NCBI GenBank assembly: GCA_018388625.1
Contig: CP074402.1
Coordinates: forward strand, 5,084,001 to 5,148,000
Length of the DNA: 64,000 nt
Direction of reading: 5' to 3'
Source of the DNA: Nocardiopsis eucommiae
GTDB taxonomy: Bacteria; Actinomycetota; Actinomycetes; Streptosporangiales; Streptosporangiaceae
Position 1 is the first letter of the stretch, and the number at the start of each line of letters is the position of its first letter. Below the pieces are notes generated by a model. The model was given only the letters and a program-made list of their open reading frames with translations. It made no database searches and had not been told where the DNA came from. A program made the position numbers and the translations under genes. Below are positions 42,812 to 53,068 of this stretch, one piece after another.

Positions 42812-45189
42812 ATGTCCGCGACGCTTCGCCCGACCAGCGCCCACTGGGGCAGCTACCAGGTCGAGGTCCACGACGACCGGGTGGTCGGCGCGCGCGCCAA
42901 CCCGGGTGACCCGGAGGCGGCGCCCGTCATCGGCAACACGCCCGTGGCCCAGCACCACCGCACCCGGGTGGCCCGCCCTGCGGTGCGCCGCCGGTGGCTG
43001 GAGCACGGCCCCGGCCCGGACCCGCGCAGGGGCGACCCCGAGGACGCCTACGTGGAGGTGGAGTGGTCCACCGTGCTGGACCTGCTCGCCGGTGAGCTGG
43101 ACCGGGTGCGCACGGAGCACGGCAACGAGGCGATCTACGGGGGTTCCTACGGCTGGGGCAGCGCGGGCCGCGTCCACCACGCGCAGAGCCAGCTGCACCG
43201 GTTCCTGAACACCGTCGGCGGGTACACGCGGTCGGTGAACACCTACAGCCACGCCGCCCTGGAGGTGCTGTTCCCGCACCTGATCGGTACGCGGGCGGCC
43301 ACCCGCCTGTTCAGCCGGGTACCGTCCTGGGAACGCATCCGGGAGCACACCGAACTGCTGGTGAGCTTCGGGGGCCTGCGGGTCTCCAACACGTGGACGA
43401 CCTCGGGCGGTCGGGCGGCCCAGACCGCCGGTGGCGCGATGCGCGCGGCCTCGGACGCCGGGGTGGAGTTCGTGTCGGTGTCCCCGTTGCGCGACGACAC
43501 CGACGCCGGGGTGAAGTCGGCGTGGGTCTCGCTCCGGCCGGGGACGGACACCGCCGTGATGCTGGCCCTCATGCACGTGCTGTTCCGTGAGGGCCTGGCC
43601 GACACCGCCTTCCTGGACCGGTACACGGTGGGTGCCGACCGTGTGCGCGCCTACGTCCTGGGCGAGCGGGACGAGCACGGCGACCCGGGCGGGGTGGAAC
43701 GCTCCCCGGAGTGGGCCGAGCGGGTGAGCGGGGTACCCGCCGCCGACCTGCGTGCCCTGGCCCGGCGGATGGCGGAGAAGCGCACCCTGGTCAACGTGGG
43801 CTGGTCGGTCCAGCGGGCACGGTACGGCGAGCAGCCGCTCTGGGCGGGGTTCGCGCTGGCCTGCGTCCTGGGCCAGGTGGGGCTGCCGGGCGCGGGTTTC
43901 GCGTCCGGGTACGGCTCCATGGGCAACTACGGGGGCGGGGCCACCCCGCTGGGGCTGCCGCGCATGCCGCAGGGGAACAACGCCGTCCGCTCGTCCATCC
44001 CCGTCGCGCTGGTCTCCGACATGCTGCTGCGCCCCGGGCAGGCCTACGACTTCAACGGGGAGAGCCGCGTCTTCCCGGACATCAGACTCGTGTACTGGGC
44101 GGGCGGCAACCCCTTCCACCACCACCAGGACCTGGCCCGGCTGACCACGGCCTTCGGGCGCCCGGACACCGTGGTGGTGCACGAGACGCACTGGACCGCC
44201 ACCGCCCGGCACGCCGACATCGTGATCCCCTCGACCACCGCGCTGGAGCGGAACGACCTGGCGGCCAGCCAGGGTGACCTGGCGCTGCGCGCGATGCCGC
44301 GCGTGGTCCCGCCGCACGGGCGGGCGCGCGACGAGTACGACACCTACGCCGACCTGGCCGAACGCCTGGGTGTACGGGAGGAGTTCACCGAGGGGCGGAG
44401 CAGCGGCGAGTGGGCGCGGGTGGTCTACGAGCGGTGGCGGGCACTGCTGGCCCGCCGCGACCTGGAGGTTCCCGGCTTCGACGAGTTCTGGGAACGGGGC
44501 CGGATCGACATGCCCGCCCGTGTCGAGGACGAGACGCACCTGGGCGAGTTCCGCGAGGACCCGGAGGGCAACGCGCTGCGGACGCCGAGCGGCCGGATCG
44601 AACTGTACTCGGAGACCATCGCGTCCTTCGGCTACGAGGACTGCCCCGGGCTCCCGGTCTGGCTGCCGGGTCCCGCGGTGACCGGGCCGGGCGGCGCGGA
44701 CGACGGGCCGGGCGGGCGGCACCGCGCCGTCGGCGGTGACGACCGACCGCTGGTGCTGGTCGCCAACCAGCCCGCCACCCGTCTGCACAGCCAGCAGGAC
44801 ATGGGCGGGTACAGCGTCTCCCGGAAGGTCCACGGCCGCGACCCGCTCCGTATGCACCCCGACGACGCCGAGCGGGCCGGGGTCCACGACGGCGACGTGG
44901 TGCGGGTGACCGGCGCGCGCGGGTCGTGCCTGGCCGGGCTCGTGGTGAGCGACGCCCTGCGACCCGGGGTGGTCCAGCTCTCGACCGGCGCCTGGTACGA
45001 CCCCTCGGGCGCCGACGTCACCTGCGTGCACGGCAACCCGAACGCCCTCACCGAGGACGTGGGGACCTCGGCCCTGTCCCAGGGCTGCACCGGCCAGCTG
45101 GTGCGGGTGCGGGTGGAGCCGTACGGGGGCACCCCGCCGAGGGTCCGCGCCTTCGACCCCCGGTCGGTGTGGAGCCGATCGAGGGCTGA
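42812..45189 (+). CDS. BisC/TorA-type molybdopterin oxidoreductase
   Basis: About 792 residues. YGGSYGWGSAGRVHHAQSQLH near residue 111 carries the Ser-type molybdenum ligand region of the DMSO/TMAO/biotin-sulfoxide reductase group. Later blocks VYWAGGNPFHHHQDLARL, HWTATARHADIVIPSTTALER and the C-terminal dinucleotide-binding domain (LHSQQDMGGYSVSRKVHGRDP) complete the family. There is no N-terminal Tat signal and no Fe-S cysteine motif, so it is probably a cytoplasmic S- or N-oxide reductase of the BisC type. One C missing at 45157-45161 moves the stop to 45189 (FDPPVGVEPIEG); otherwise the frame runs on into shadow. ATG 42812 has GGGAG five bases upstream. Confidence 0.88.
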
Positions 45190-45215
45190 CGAGGGCGCCC
45201 CGAGACGGGGACGGG

Positions 45216-45233
45216 CCGGTCCGGGCGGACCGG
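45216..45233. terminator. short hairpin between convergent genes
   Basis: Perfect CCGGTCC (45216-45222) with GGACCGG (45227-45233), loop GGGC. Confidence 0.45.
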
Positions 45234-45255
45234 GATCCGTTCCCGCCCGGCCGGG

Positions 45256-47393
45256 TCAGCGGCGGATCAGGCGGTTCACCCTGGCGGGCAGGATGAATCC
45301 GACCAACCCCAGGAACGCGTACCCGACCTGGCCGGGGGCGAGCATGCCGAGGATGGCGCCGGTGTTGGCGGTGGGGGCGCGCAGGAACTCGCCCATGCGC
45401 GGGTGGGCGCGCGGCACGGCGTTGCCCACGGTGAGCAGGCTGAGCACGGCCAGGCCGGTGAGGGAGGTCCACACCAGGGTGGCGGTGTCCGCCGCCGTGA
45501 GCCAGCCGAGGAACAGCTCCACAGCCCGCACCGCGTACCCGGGGGTCCCCTCCGGCGCCGCTCCCGACACGGCCCCGGGCCCGAGGGCCAACAGCGCGGC
45601 CGCGCCCACCACGATGCCCGTGGTTCCGGCCAGGCCGATGCGGTGAGCCAGGTCCTGGGCGTTCTCGGACAGCTCCTCCTGGGAGGGGTGGCGGCGCCAG
45701 CTCCGGCCCCGTGAACGGGCCTCACCCATGGCGTTGGCCCGGCGCCAGCGGAGGAACCGCAGGGCGTCGGCCAGGGCCCCCGGGCCCTGTTTGGCGGCCA
45801 TGGTGGCGGTGGCGAGCTCGTGCGCGATGGTGGTGACCGCGGTGGCGAGGGTGACCGGCAGGTCCACCCAGGACAGCGCGATCCGCCGGAAGAGCGGCGC
45901 GATGTCGGCCGGGACGCGCACCCGCAGCGCCACCGACCTTCCGTGCGCCCGGCGGCGCAGCCCCGGCAGCGGGGTGCGACCGGGCAGCGGGGGCGTGGTC
46001 TCGGCCGCCGTGGCGATCACCCGGTAGTCCATGGCCACCGCGAACAGCAGGGCGACCAGCAGCAGCCACGGGGTGAGCGCGCCACCGCCGAACAGCGTGT
46101 GCACGAAGGTGGAGAAGCCGTCGAGGCGGGCCCCGGCGGCCCGGGCGTTGACGTCCAGGTGATCCAGGAACACCAACGAGGTGGCCAGGACCGGAAGCAG
46201 CCACAGCCAGCCCCCGTACCGGCGCCCGACGATCGCCAGGCCGAGGGTGGCGCCGATCAGCCCGGTGGCGACGGCGTGCCCGGCGTACGGTTCGGGCGCG
46301 GCCCCGCTCACCAGGCCGGTGGCGGGGTCCATCAGGGGCGCGGAGATCCCCACGAACAACCGTTCGGCCAGCTGGAACCCGGCGCCGGACGCGGCGGCGA
46401 GCAGCAGGAAGTCCACGGCGGACAGGCGGCGCACGCGGCGGCGGGCCAGCACCACCAGGAGCAGCAGCGGGACGAGTTTGCCCGCCTCCTCCACGGTGAC
46501 CGCCACGTAGGTCTGGCTGAGCACGTCGTCGACGTCCCACCCGAGAGCCCCGCTGACCAGGGCCGAAAGCAGGGCCAACGGCCAGACCAGGAGGGCGCCG
46601 AGCGCGGTCGTGCGCAGGAGCGTGGCGAAGGAGACGGTCCGGGAGCGCGCGAGCACCGCCAGCTGGAACAGCAGGAGGTAGGTGAGGAAGAGGGCGGGCG
46701 GGGCCGCGCCCAGGGCGGGGACCGCGAGCGGGGCGACCAGCAGGACGCCGAGCATGAGCCAGCCCCAGGTGCCGCGCAGGGCCCGCAGGGAGCGGACGGT
46801 CCCCGGTCTGCGTTCGCGGGCGCGTTCGGCCGCCCGGGCGAGCCGTTCGGCCAGGTCGGGTCCGGGGACGCGGGTGGCGCGCGCGTGGCGGGCGCCGGGT
46901 TCGACGCAGTTGTGTTGCTGGGCCGCGCGGAGCAGGTCGGGCCGGTTGGCGGCCAGGGCCCTGGTCGCGAAGTCGGCGCGAACCCGGGGATGTCCGGGCC
47001 GACGATCTCGCGGACGAAGTCCACCGGGCCCGAGGCGACGGTGAGTTCGCTGGCGGAGACCAGGACGGCGGCGGAGAAGTCCTCGACGCACACGAGGAAG
47101 TCGGTGGGGGTGGGCCCCCATCCCCGGATGAGGTCGATGAGGGTGTCGGTGTCGAGGGGGACCTCGGTCACCGGGTCGTAGGAGTACTCCGCGCGGGTGC
47201 GGCAGACCAGGAGCCGGTCGACGCCCAGGGCCCGTCCGGCCTCGACGACGCCCCGGATGAGGTTGCGGTCGCGCGGCACCACGAAGGGGGTGGTGACCTT
47301 GCCCCTGGCCTGGATCCACTGCTGGGAGAACTCGGTGGGACCGGCACAGACGCGCAGCACGAGGTCGCGCGCGAGCATCGCCTGTTCTTCCAT
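45256..47393 (-). CDS. PrsW-like intramembrane protease with N-terminal soluble domain, frameshifted
   Basis: About 712 residues. The N-terminal 170 residues (LVLRVCAGPTEFSQQWIQARGK; LIDLIRGWGPTPTDFLVCVEDF) are soluble and unrecognised. About ten membrane helices follow, with PrsW-family elements: VTVEEAGKLVPLLLLVV (EExxK), ASGAGFQLAERLFVG, GHAVATGLIGATLG and FLDHLDVNARA. A second C-terminal membrane block contains TTIAHELATATMAAKQG. The two reading frames join if one C is restored at 46983-46985 (IPGVRADFATRALA). ATG 47393 follows GAGGAAG. PrsW enzymes clip anti-sigma factors or receptors; no target is identified. Confidence 0.78.
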
Positions 47394-47528
47394 GGACTTC
47401 CTCGTGCCGGGGGCTGGGTGCGTGGGCCGGGCGTGTCCCGTGGGAGGCGCGGCCCCGCATGAGCATAACGGCGAGGGGGTCTCGTGGAACATGTGAGTTC
47501 GCGGCGATTGTTCGGTTGACGTACGTGT

Positions 47529-48854
47529 TCAGGCGAAAGGGTGGCTCATGACTGGTGAGTCCGGTTTCGGCCGTTCTCCGGGACGCCCGGTAGCGCTCTT
47601 GGAGGGGCGCGGACCGGCGCCGAAGGCGTCGCCGCACAGCTGCGCGAAGTGGCGCAGCACCGGCAGGGACAGCGCCCAGCCGGTCATCGCCCAGCCCAGG
47701 TTCAGGTGTTCCATGGCCCGTGCCAGGGCCGTGACACCGCTCCACCGGACCCCCTCGGCGTTCTCGTAGGTGAGTCGGTACAGCACCTCGGGGTGTTCGG
47801 CCGCGGGACGCAGGGTCAGGGCGGTCGGCCCGCGCGCGGCCAGCCAGGCGCCCACGCCACGGCAGGGGTCGCAGTCGGCCGCGACGTACAGGGTGCCCCC
47901 GGACCTCCCCGGCCACGGTCGCCAGCGCGGCAGCCACGCGCGCACGCCCGCCCGGTACGCGTCCCAGCTCTCACCGAAGGAGGCGCGCAACTGTGCGCCC
48001 TCGTGCCAGGAGGCGAACCCGGCGCCGTAGGCCAGGGCGACGGGGACCCCCACCAGCAGCGGCGGGTGGAGCAGGCCCAGAACCAGGTAGAGGAGGGTGA
48101 CGGTGAGCTGCATCGGATTGCGCACGTACGCGTAGGGTCCGCTGGTCACCAACCGTGCGGGCGGGTCGTGGGGCAACGGGGTCCCGCCGCCCACCGTCGC
48201 GAACTCCCGTGCCGCCGCCAGGCCGGGCAGGCAGACCAGGGCGAGCAGCTGCGCGCCCGCGGTCAGCGCCTCCGGGGAGGCGGACCACCGCCAGGTGAAC
48301 CCGGTCGGGACCGTGGCCAGCACGTACACCGGCAGCAGCACCATCAGGCCGAGGGCGAGCACCGCCTGCGCCCACATCCGGGCGTGGACCAGCTGACCGC
48401 GCCGGGTCCAGTAGGCGAGCAGCAGCGCGGGGATCAGGCAGAGGGTGGCGCCCAGGAACTCACCGAGCAGCCAGAGCGGGCCCAGCACCACCACCGGTTC
48501 GGCCAGCGGCATGAGGAGGAGGTCGAGCCAGACCAGCACGGCCGTGACCATCGGGACCGGCAGGAACCGGAGCATCAGGGCGGGCAGCGCGCCCCACAGC
48601 AGCACCCAGGCCAGCAGCAGGTCCACCGGTACGCCCTGCCACACCGCGCCCCGCGCGTGGAAGGACCACCAGCCCTCCCACTGAGCGATCAGGTTCAGCG
48701 GCAGCAGGGTGAGCAGGGCCCAGCCGGAGGCGACGATCATCGCCGCGACCTCCCGCCGCCGGGGCGCCCGCCACAGGCAGAGCGCCGCGACGGCGAGCAC
48801 CGGCAGGAGGAGGCCCACGCCCCGGACGACCAGGGCGGGGAGTTCGGGCGTCAC
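47529..48854 (-). CDS. ICMT-like methyltransferase fused to a DCC thiol-redox domain
   Basis: 441 residues. About seven membrane helices, then the ICMT/PEMT signature: TSGPYAYVRNPMQLTVTLLY (about residues 240-260) with later SWHEGAQLRASFGESWDAY and VRAWLPRW. After residue 320 comes a thioredoxin-like DCC (DUF393) domain opening LYVAADCDPCRGVGAWLAARG with a CxxC-type pair (DCDPC), and GVTALARAMEHL. Isoprenylcysteine-type methyltransferases and DCC proteins are normally separate; here they are fused. Its start overlaps the upstream gene's end by four bases. Confidence 0.75.
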   Translation of the reverse strand: MTPELPALVVRGVGLLLPVLAVAALCLWRAPRRREVAAMIVASGWALLTLLPLNLIAQWEGWWSFHARGAVWQGVPVDLLLAWVLLWGALPALMLRFLPVPMVTAVLVWLDLLLMPLAEPVVVLGPLWLLGEFLGATLCLIPALLLAYWTRRGQLVHARMWAQAVLALGLMVLLPVYVLATVPTGFTWRWSASPEALTAGAQLLALVCLPGLAAAREFATVGGGTPLPHDPPARLVTSGPYAYVRNPMQLTVTLLYLVLGLLHPPLLVGVPVALAYGAGFASWHEGAQLRASFGESWDAYRAGVRAWLPRWRPWPGRSGGTLYVAADCDPCRGVGAWLAARGPTALTLRPAAEHPEVLYRLTYENAEGVRWSGVTALARAMEHLNLGWAMTGWALSLPVLRHFAQLCGDAFGAGPRPSKSATGRPGERPKPDSPVMSHPFA

Positions 48855-49909
48855 CGGGCGTCACCGCCCGAGAGCGCCTGGGCCTCCCGCTGGAAGGTCC
48901 CCGCGAGGTAGTCGGCGGCCAGGTCCGTGACGTGGGACTGCACGGGACCGAAGTACCACGAGGGGTCGTAGGTGCGGGTGTACTCGATCTCCCAGGTCAG
49001 CCGGGTGCCGTCGGGTTCGCCCCGCCAGGTGGCCACCGCGCGTTCCATCCGCATCCAGTTGGCGAAGGCGGTGTCCTCGGTGACCGCGAAGACCACCCGA
49101 CCGCCGTCGGCGCGGACCTCGCTCTCCACGACCTCCAGCCCCAGGTGGCGCGGGGTGGGCTCGGCGCCGGGGGCCAGGGTCCGGCGCGGGGTGAAGTGGA
49201 CGACCCGGGTGTCGCCCTCCTCCAGCCCCGAGCCGACCGCCTCGACCGGTTCCGGGAAGGGGACGGCGCTCAGCAGGAGGGCGTCCGGGGCGGCGTAGGC
49301 GGGTGGGGCCGCGAGGGCGGCGGCCACGTCGGCGGGGTCGGCGCCGACCAGCACCGATCCCGTTCCGGCGTCCTCTCTTGGGAGCAGGGAGAACCCGGCG
49401 ACCCCCTCCAGGGCCAGGGCGAACAGGAGCGGGACGGCCAGCAGCGCGTTGGAGTGGCGCCTGTCGGTCCGCCGGAGCGCGCCGACCACCCAGGCGACCA
49501 GGGCGACCACGCCGTAGATCAGCGGAGCGGAGATGACCAGGCAGACCATGCCCTCCCCGAGCATCGGTCCGGCCATGAGCAGACAGACCGTGGTGACGGC
49601 CATGGCGACGGCGCCGGCGCCGCGCACCCGGACGCAGAGGACCACGAGCAGGGCCAGCATGGCGGGCAGCCCGACGTAGAACAGGGCGGTCTGGTCCAGG
49701 CCGCCGAACCGGGTCACCCGGACAGCGAGCAGGGCGGCGAAGACCGCGAGGACGATCCCGGCGAGGATCCACCGGGCCGCCGTGGGCCTGGAGACTCCCT
49801 CGCCGTCCTCGGGAACGCCCCGGACGGGTTCCGGGTGGTGTTCGGCCGCGTACCGATCATCCGTCTCCCGGTCGGAGGGGCGGTCCGGTTCCTGGGGCGG
49901 CTGGGTCAC
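48851..49909 (-). CDS. membrane protein with C-terminal SRPBCC-like domain
   Basis: About 352 residues from GTG 49909, after GAGGAGG. An acidic, Pro-rich N-terminus (1-45), about five helices (WILAGIVLAVFAALLAV; ALLAVPLLFALALEGVAGF), then a soluble 170-residue region (AVPFPEPVEAVGSGLEEGDT; TWRGEPDGTRLTWEIEYTRTYDPSWYFGPVQ) that resembles the second half of START-like SRPBCC domains. Operon with the ICMT-DCC gene (four-base overlap) and divergent from the TetR gene across a 26-bp operator, so probably its target. Confidence 0.7.
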   Translation of the reverse strand: MTQPPQEPDRPSDRETDDRYAAEHHPEPVRGVPEDGEGVSRPTAARWILAGIVLAVFAALLAVRVTRFGGLDQTALFYVGLPAMLALLVVLCVRVRGAGAVAMAVTTVCLLMAGPMLGEGMVCLVISAPLIYGVVALVAWVVGALRRTDRRHSNALLAVPLLFALALEGVAGFSLLPREDAGTGSVLVGADPADVAAALAAPPAYAAPDALLLSAVPFPEPVEAVGSGLEEGDTRVVHFTPRRTLAPGAEPTPRHLGLEVVESEVRADGGRVVFAVTEDTAFANWMRMERAVATWRGEPDGTRLTWEIEYTRTYDPSWYFGPVQSHVTDLAADYLAGTFQREAQALSGGDAR

Positions 49910-49958
49910 GGTGGGCCTCCTCGGCCGTCGCTCTGGGTTGACGACCTGATTAAAGCAC

Positions 49959-49984
49959 ACGGTTTAATCACTCGATTAAACCGT
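49959..49984. promoter_or_regulatory. 26-bp TetR-type operator
   Basis: Perfect inverted repeat ACGGTTTAATC (49959-49969), spacer ACTC, GATTAAACCGT (49974-49984). A further GATTAAA half-site lies at 49948-49954. It overlaps TATGAT (49984-49989), a good -10 for the TetR gene, and lies in the 103-bp divergent region. Confidence 0.8.
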
Positions 49985-50012
49985 ATGATGAAACCCGACC
50001 CGAGGGAGGACC

Positions 50013-50649
50013 ATGTCCAGGACCGGCGGCGGAAGCCGCAAGAACAGCGCCGAGACCAGGGAGCGCCTGATCACGGCGGCCAGCGAGGTGCTGCGCGAGG
50101 AGGGGTACGCCGGAGCCTCCGCCCGGGCCGTCGCCACCCGCGCGGAGGCCAACTCGGCGCTGGTCTTCTACCACTTCGGCGGGGTCGACCAGCTGCTGCT
50201 CGCCGCGCTCGACCGCTCCAGCGCCGAACGCATGACCCTCTACCGGGAGCTCGCCGGGCAGGCACGCACCCTGGAGGAGCTGGTGGAGGTGGCCACCCGC
50301 GTCTACCGGACCGACCTGGAGCGCGGCTACATCGCGGAGTTCTCCGAACTGGTCGCGGCGGCGGTCACCAAGCCGGAGCTGCGCGCGGAGATCAACCAGC
50401 GCTCCCAACCGTGGATCGACTTCATCGCCGGCGAGTGGGATCGTGTGCTCGGGGGTCACCCCTGGGCCGGCTGCTGCCCGCGCAGGAGGTCGCCTACGCG
50501 GCGATCACCTTCTACCTGGGCGTGAACCTGTTCTCGGTACTCGACGAGGACCGCAGCCGCACCGAGGGCGTGTTCGACCTGGCCGGGACGCTCGCACCGC
50601 GCGCCAAGCTGCTCACGCTGCGCCTGCCCCGCCGGGGGACCCCGAGTAG
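50013..50649 (+). CDS. TetR-family repressor, two frameshifts
   Basis: About 212 residues. N-terminal helix-turn-helix: RERLITAASEVLREEGYAGASARAVATRAEANSALVFYHFGGVDQLLLAAL. The C-terminal ligand domain continues RLLPAQEVAYAAITFYLGVNLFSVL once the C missing at 50459-50462 is restored; a G missing at 50634-50638 gives the stop at 50649 (RLPRRGDPE). Without correction the frame fuses into the NUDIX gene. It sits across a perfect operator from the 48851-49909 gene and probably represses both itself and that operon. Confidence 0.88.
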
Positions 50650-50671
50650 GCAACCCGAGAAGGAGAGCACC

Positions 50672-51151
50672 GTGAACGTGGAGATCGCCGAGGGGATCGC
50701 CTTCCCCGACACCGCCGACGGCGAGCGCTGGGTCGCCGGGGCCGTGGTCGTCGACGCGCGGGGCCACGCCTTCGCCCAGCGCAGGTCGGGCACCCGCAAG
50801 GTGTTCCCGCACTGCTGGGACATCGTCGGGGGACACGTGGAGGACGGCGAGACCATGCTCCAGGCGCTGGCCCGCGAGATTCGCGAGGAGACCGGTTGGA
50901 CCCTGTCCGCCGTGGTCGCGGAGCTGTACCGGCTGGACTGGGACCCGGGTGACGGGGTGACCCGACGCGAGGTCGACTACCTGGTCCGGGTGGACGGCGA
51001 CCTGTCCGCCCCCGCTTTGGAGGCCGACAAGCACACCGAGTACATGTGGGTCGACGACTCCACACTGCACCTGCTGCGCGACTCCCGCGACCCCGGCGAC
51101 TACTTCATCACCGACATCGTCAGGCTCGGCCTGGAGGCCGCCCGGTCGTGA
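50672..51151 (+). CDS. NUDIX hydrolase
   Basis: 159 residues from GTG 50672, with AAGGAG six bases upstream. The NUDIX box GGHVEDGETMLQALAREIREETGW lies at about residues 50-73 and is complete. RWVAGAVVVDARGHAFAQRRSGTRKVFP is the usual preceding strand region. Substrate unknown. Cotranscribed with the TetR gene and convergent with nnr, whose end it overlaps by 32 bases. Confidence 0.88.
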   Translation: MNVEIAEGIAFPDTADGERWVAGAVVVDARGHAFAQRRSGTRKVFPHCWDIVGGHVEDGETMLQALAREIREETGWTLSAVVAELYRLDWDPGDGVTRREVDYLVRVDGDLSAPALEADKHTEYMWVDDSTLHLLRDSRDPGDYFITDIVRLGLEAARS

Positions 51152-52703
51152 CCTCCGCGACCGCGAGGGGCAGCGCGTCCAGCAGGTCCGAGGCGCTGAT
51201 CGGGGCACCCTCCCGGGCCAGGACCGCCGCCCGCCCGTGCAGGTAGGCGCCGCACATCGCGGCGTCCTGCCCGGACAGACCCGAGGCCAGCAGCGCCCCG
51301 GCCACCCCTGACAGCACGTCGCCCGAGCCGGCGGTGGCCAGCAGCGGGGTGCCCGTGGGGTTGACCACCGTCCGCTCACCCGGGTGGGCGATCACCGTCG
51401 TGGACCCCTTGAGCAGGACCGTCGACCGGTACAGCTTCGCGGCCCGGGTGGCCTGCTCCAACCGGTGCGCCTCGATCTCCGCGCGGTCGGTGTCCGGCAG
51501 CAGTCGGGCCAGTTCCCCCGCGTGCGGGGTGAGCAGGGTCGGCGCGCCCCGCCGGTGCACCAGCTCGGTGAGGGCGACGCTGCTCGACACCAGGTTGAGG
51601 GCGTCCGCGTCGAGCAGCACCGGGACGTCGCTCTCCAGGAGGGCGCGCAGCTCGTCCGCGTTGGCGGGGTGGGTGCCGCGGCCGGGCCCGACCACCACAG
51701 CCGAGACGCGTCCCGGACCGAGGTCGGTGCTGCTCCTCGGGTCCAGGTGCAGCCCCACGACCTCAGGCCAGCGGGCGATCACCTGGGAGAGGACGTCCTC
51801 GCCGCCCCCGTAGCGGACCATGCCCACCCCGGTGCGCAGCGCGCCGCCGACACACAGGACGGCGGCGCCCCGGTACTGGTCGGACCCGGCCCGGACGGCG
51901 AGCACGCCCCGGCGGTACTTGTCGTCCTCGGCGGAGGGAACGGGCAGGAGTCGGGCGATGTCCACAGCCTGTGGACGGACGAGGTCGGCCTCGGGCAGCT
52001 CCGGGTCCAGCCCGATGTCCACGAGGCTGACCCGCCCGGCCCGCACCGCTCCCGGGTCGACGAACAGCCCCGGCTTGTACGTGCCGAAGGTGACCGTGGC
52101 GTCCGCGCGCACCGCCTCCCCGGGGACCTCCCCGGTGTCGGCGTCCACCCCGCTCGGCAGGTCCACCGCGACGACGGCGGCGGGCGCGTCCGACGCCAGG
52201 ACGGCGAGCGAGGCGTAGGGTTCGCGCAGTCCGCCGCTGCCACCGATCCCGACCAGGCCGTCGACGAGGAGGTCGGCGTCCAGGACCGCCGCCCGCGCCT
52301 CGGCGGTGATCAGCGCGCGGGGCGCACCACCCTCCCCGTGAGTCCCGAAATTCCTTTGGGCCCCAGGCGCCCCGGAGGCCGCGGCCGGGCCGTTGTCGAT
52401 CATCCGACCGCCCGCCGCCCGCAGCGCGGCCAGACCCTCGGGATGGACCCGTCTGCCCGCCAGAACCGCACGCACGCACGCGCCCCGCGCCGCCAGGCTG
52501 GCCCCCGCGAAGAGGGCGTCACCGCCGTTGTCGCCGCCGCCGACCAGCAGCGTCACGCGGGAGCCGTGGACGCGGGGCAGCATGCGGGCGCAGTGGATGG
52601 CCAGGCCCATGGCGGCCCGGCGCATCAGAGCGCCTTCGGGGAGTCGGGCCATGAGCGCCTGTTCGGCCTCCCGGACGACGCTGACGACGTGGGCGGAGCG
52701 CAT
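51120..52703 (-). CDS. nnr: bifunctional NAD(P)H-hydrate epimerase/dehydratase
   Basis: Repairs damaged hydrated NAD(P)H. 527 residues. The epimerase half (about 1-220) has LLVGGGDNGGDALFAGASLAARG and VAVDLPSGVDADTGEVPG; the dehydratase half (about 230-527) has KYRRGVLAVRAGSDQYRGAAVL, VGPGRGTHP, LLDADALNLV, LTPHAGELARLLP and the ATP-type loop ATAGSGDVLSGVAGALLA. ATG 52703 begins MRSAHVVSVVREAEQAL, the usual start. A low-complexity insertion (GPAAASGAPGAQRNFGTHGEGG) lies in the epimerase half. Confidence 0.92.
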   Translation of the reverse strand: MRSAHVVSVVREAEQALMARLPEGALMRRAAMGLAIHCARMLPRVHGSRVTLLVGGGDNGGDALFAGASLAARGACVRAVLAGRRVHPEGLAALRAAGGRMIDNGPAAASGAPGAQRNFGTHGEGGAPRALITAEARAAVLDADLLVDGLVGIGGSGGLREPYASLAVLASDAPAAVVAVDLPSGVDADTGEVPGEAVRADATVTFGTYKPGLFVDPGAVRAGRVSLVDIGLDPELPEADLVRPQAVDIARLLPVPSAEDDKYRRGVLAVRAGSDQYRGAAVLCVGGALRTGVGMVRYGGGEDVLSQVIARWPEVVGLHLDPRSSTDLGPGRVSAVVVGPGRGTHPANADELRALLESDVPVLLDADALNLVSSSVALTELVHRRGAPTLLTPHAGELARLLPDTDRAEIEAHRLEQATRAAKLYRSTVLLKGSTTVIAHPGERTVVNPTGTPLLATAGSGDVLSGVAGALLASGLSGQDAAMCGAYLHGRAAVLAREGAPISASDLLDALPLAVAEVTTGRPPGRA

Positions 52704-53068
52704 GGTTCACACCTTTCGAGGGGCGGTGCCTCCATCGTGGCGCACGCCCCGGAACGCGCCCGCACCGCCACGCACACGGGCCACACCAATCCCCTCGGCA
52801 CCACCGGTCCGGCCGACACGGCCGCCTCGGCACGCCCACGCCGCTGAGGCACGCGCGCGGCCGCACGCGAGACGCCCACCGTGCCCGAACACACCGGCTC
52901 GGGCCGGAGGGCGTGCGAGCCGCGCCCTTGGGCGTCGGGCGAGGCGACGAGCTCGGATGGGGACGCGCCCGGACCGGATCGGACACGTGTGGTGCTCACT
53001 GGACTACTTTTTGATGTGACCGCAGGTGGCAGGGCAGGGCCACCCGATGTCCCACGGAGGGGCCCACC
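52704..53068. other. 365-bp intergenic region
   Basis: No gene. TACTTT at 53005-53010 could be a -10 for the small gene at 53069. Frames here are Arg/Pro/Ala-rich shadows. Confidence 0.35.

Noticed and set aside
42137-45472. 1111-residue minus-strand frame opposite the molybdoenzyme
   Set aside because: Arg/Pro/His-rich shadow running through several real genes and intergenic DNA.
48932-51151. 739-residue frame joining TetR and NUDIX genes as a fusion
   Set aside because: Arises from two missing bases; corrected TetR stops at 50649 and NUDIX has its own AAGGAG-GTG start.
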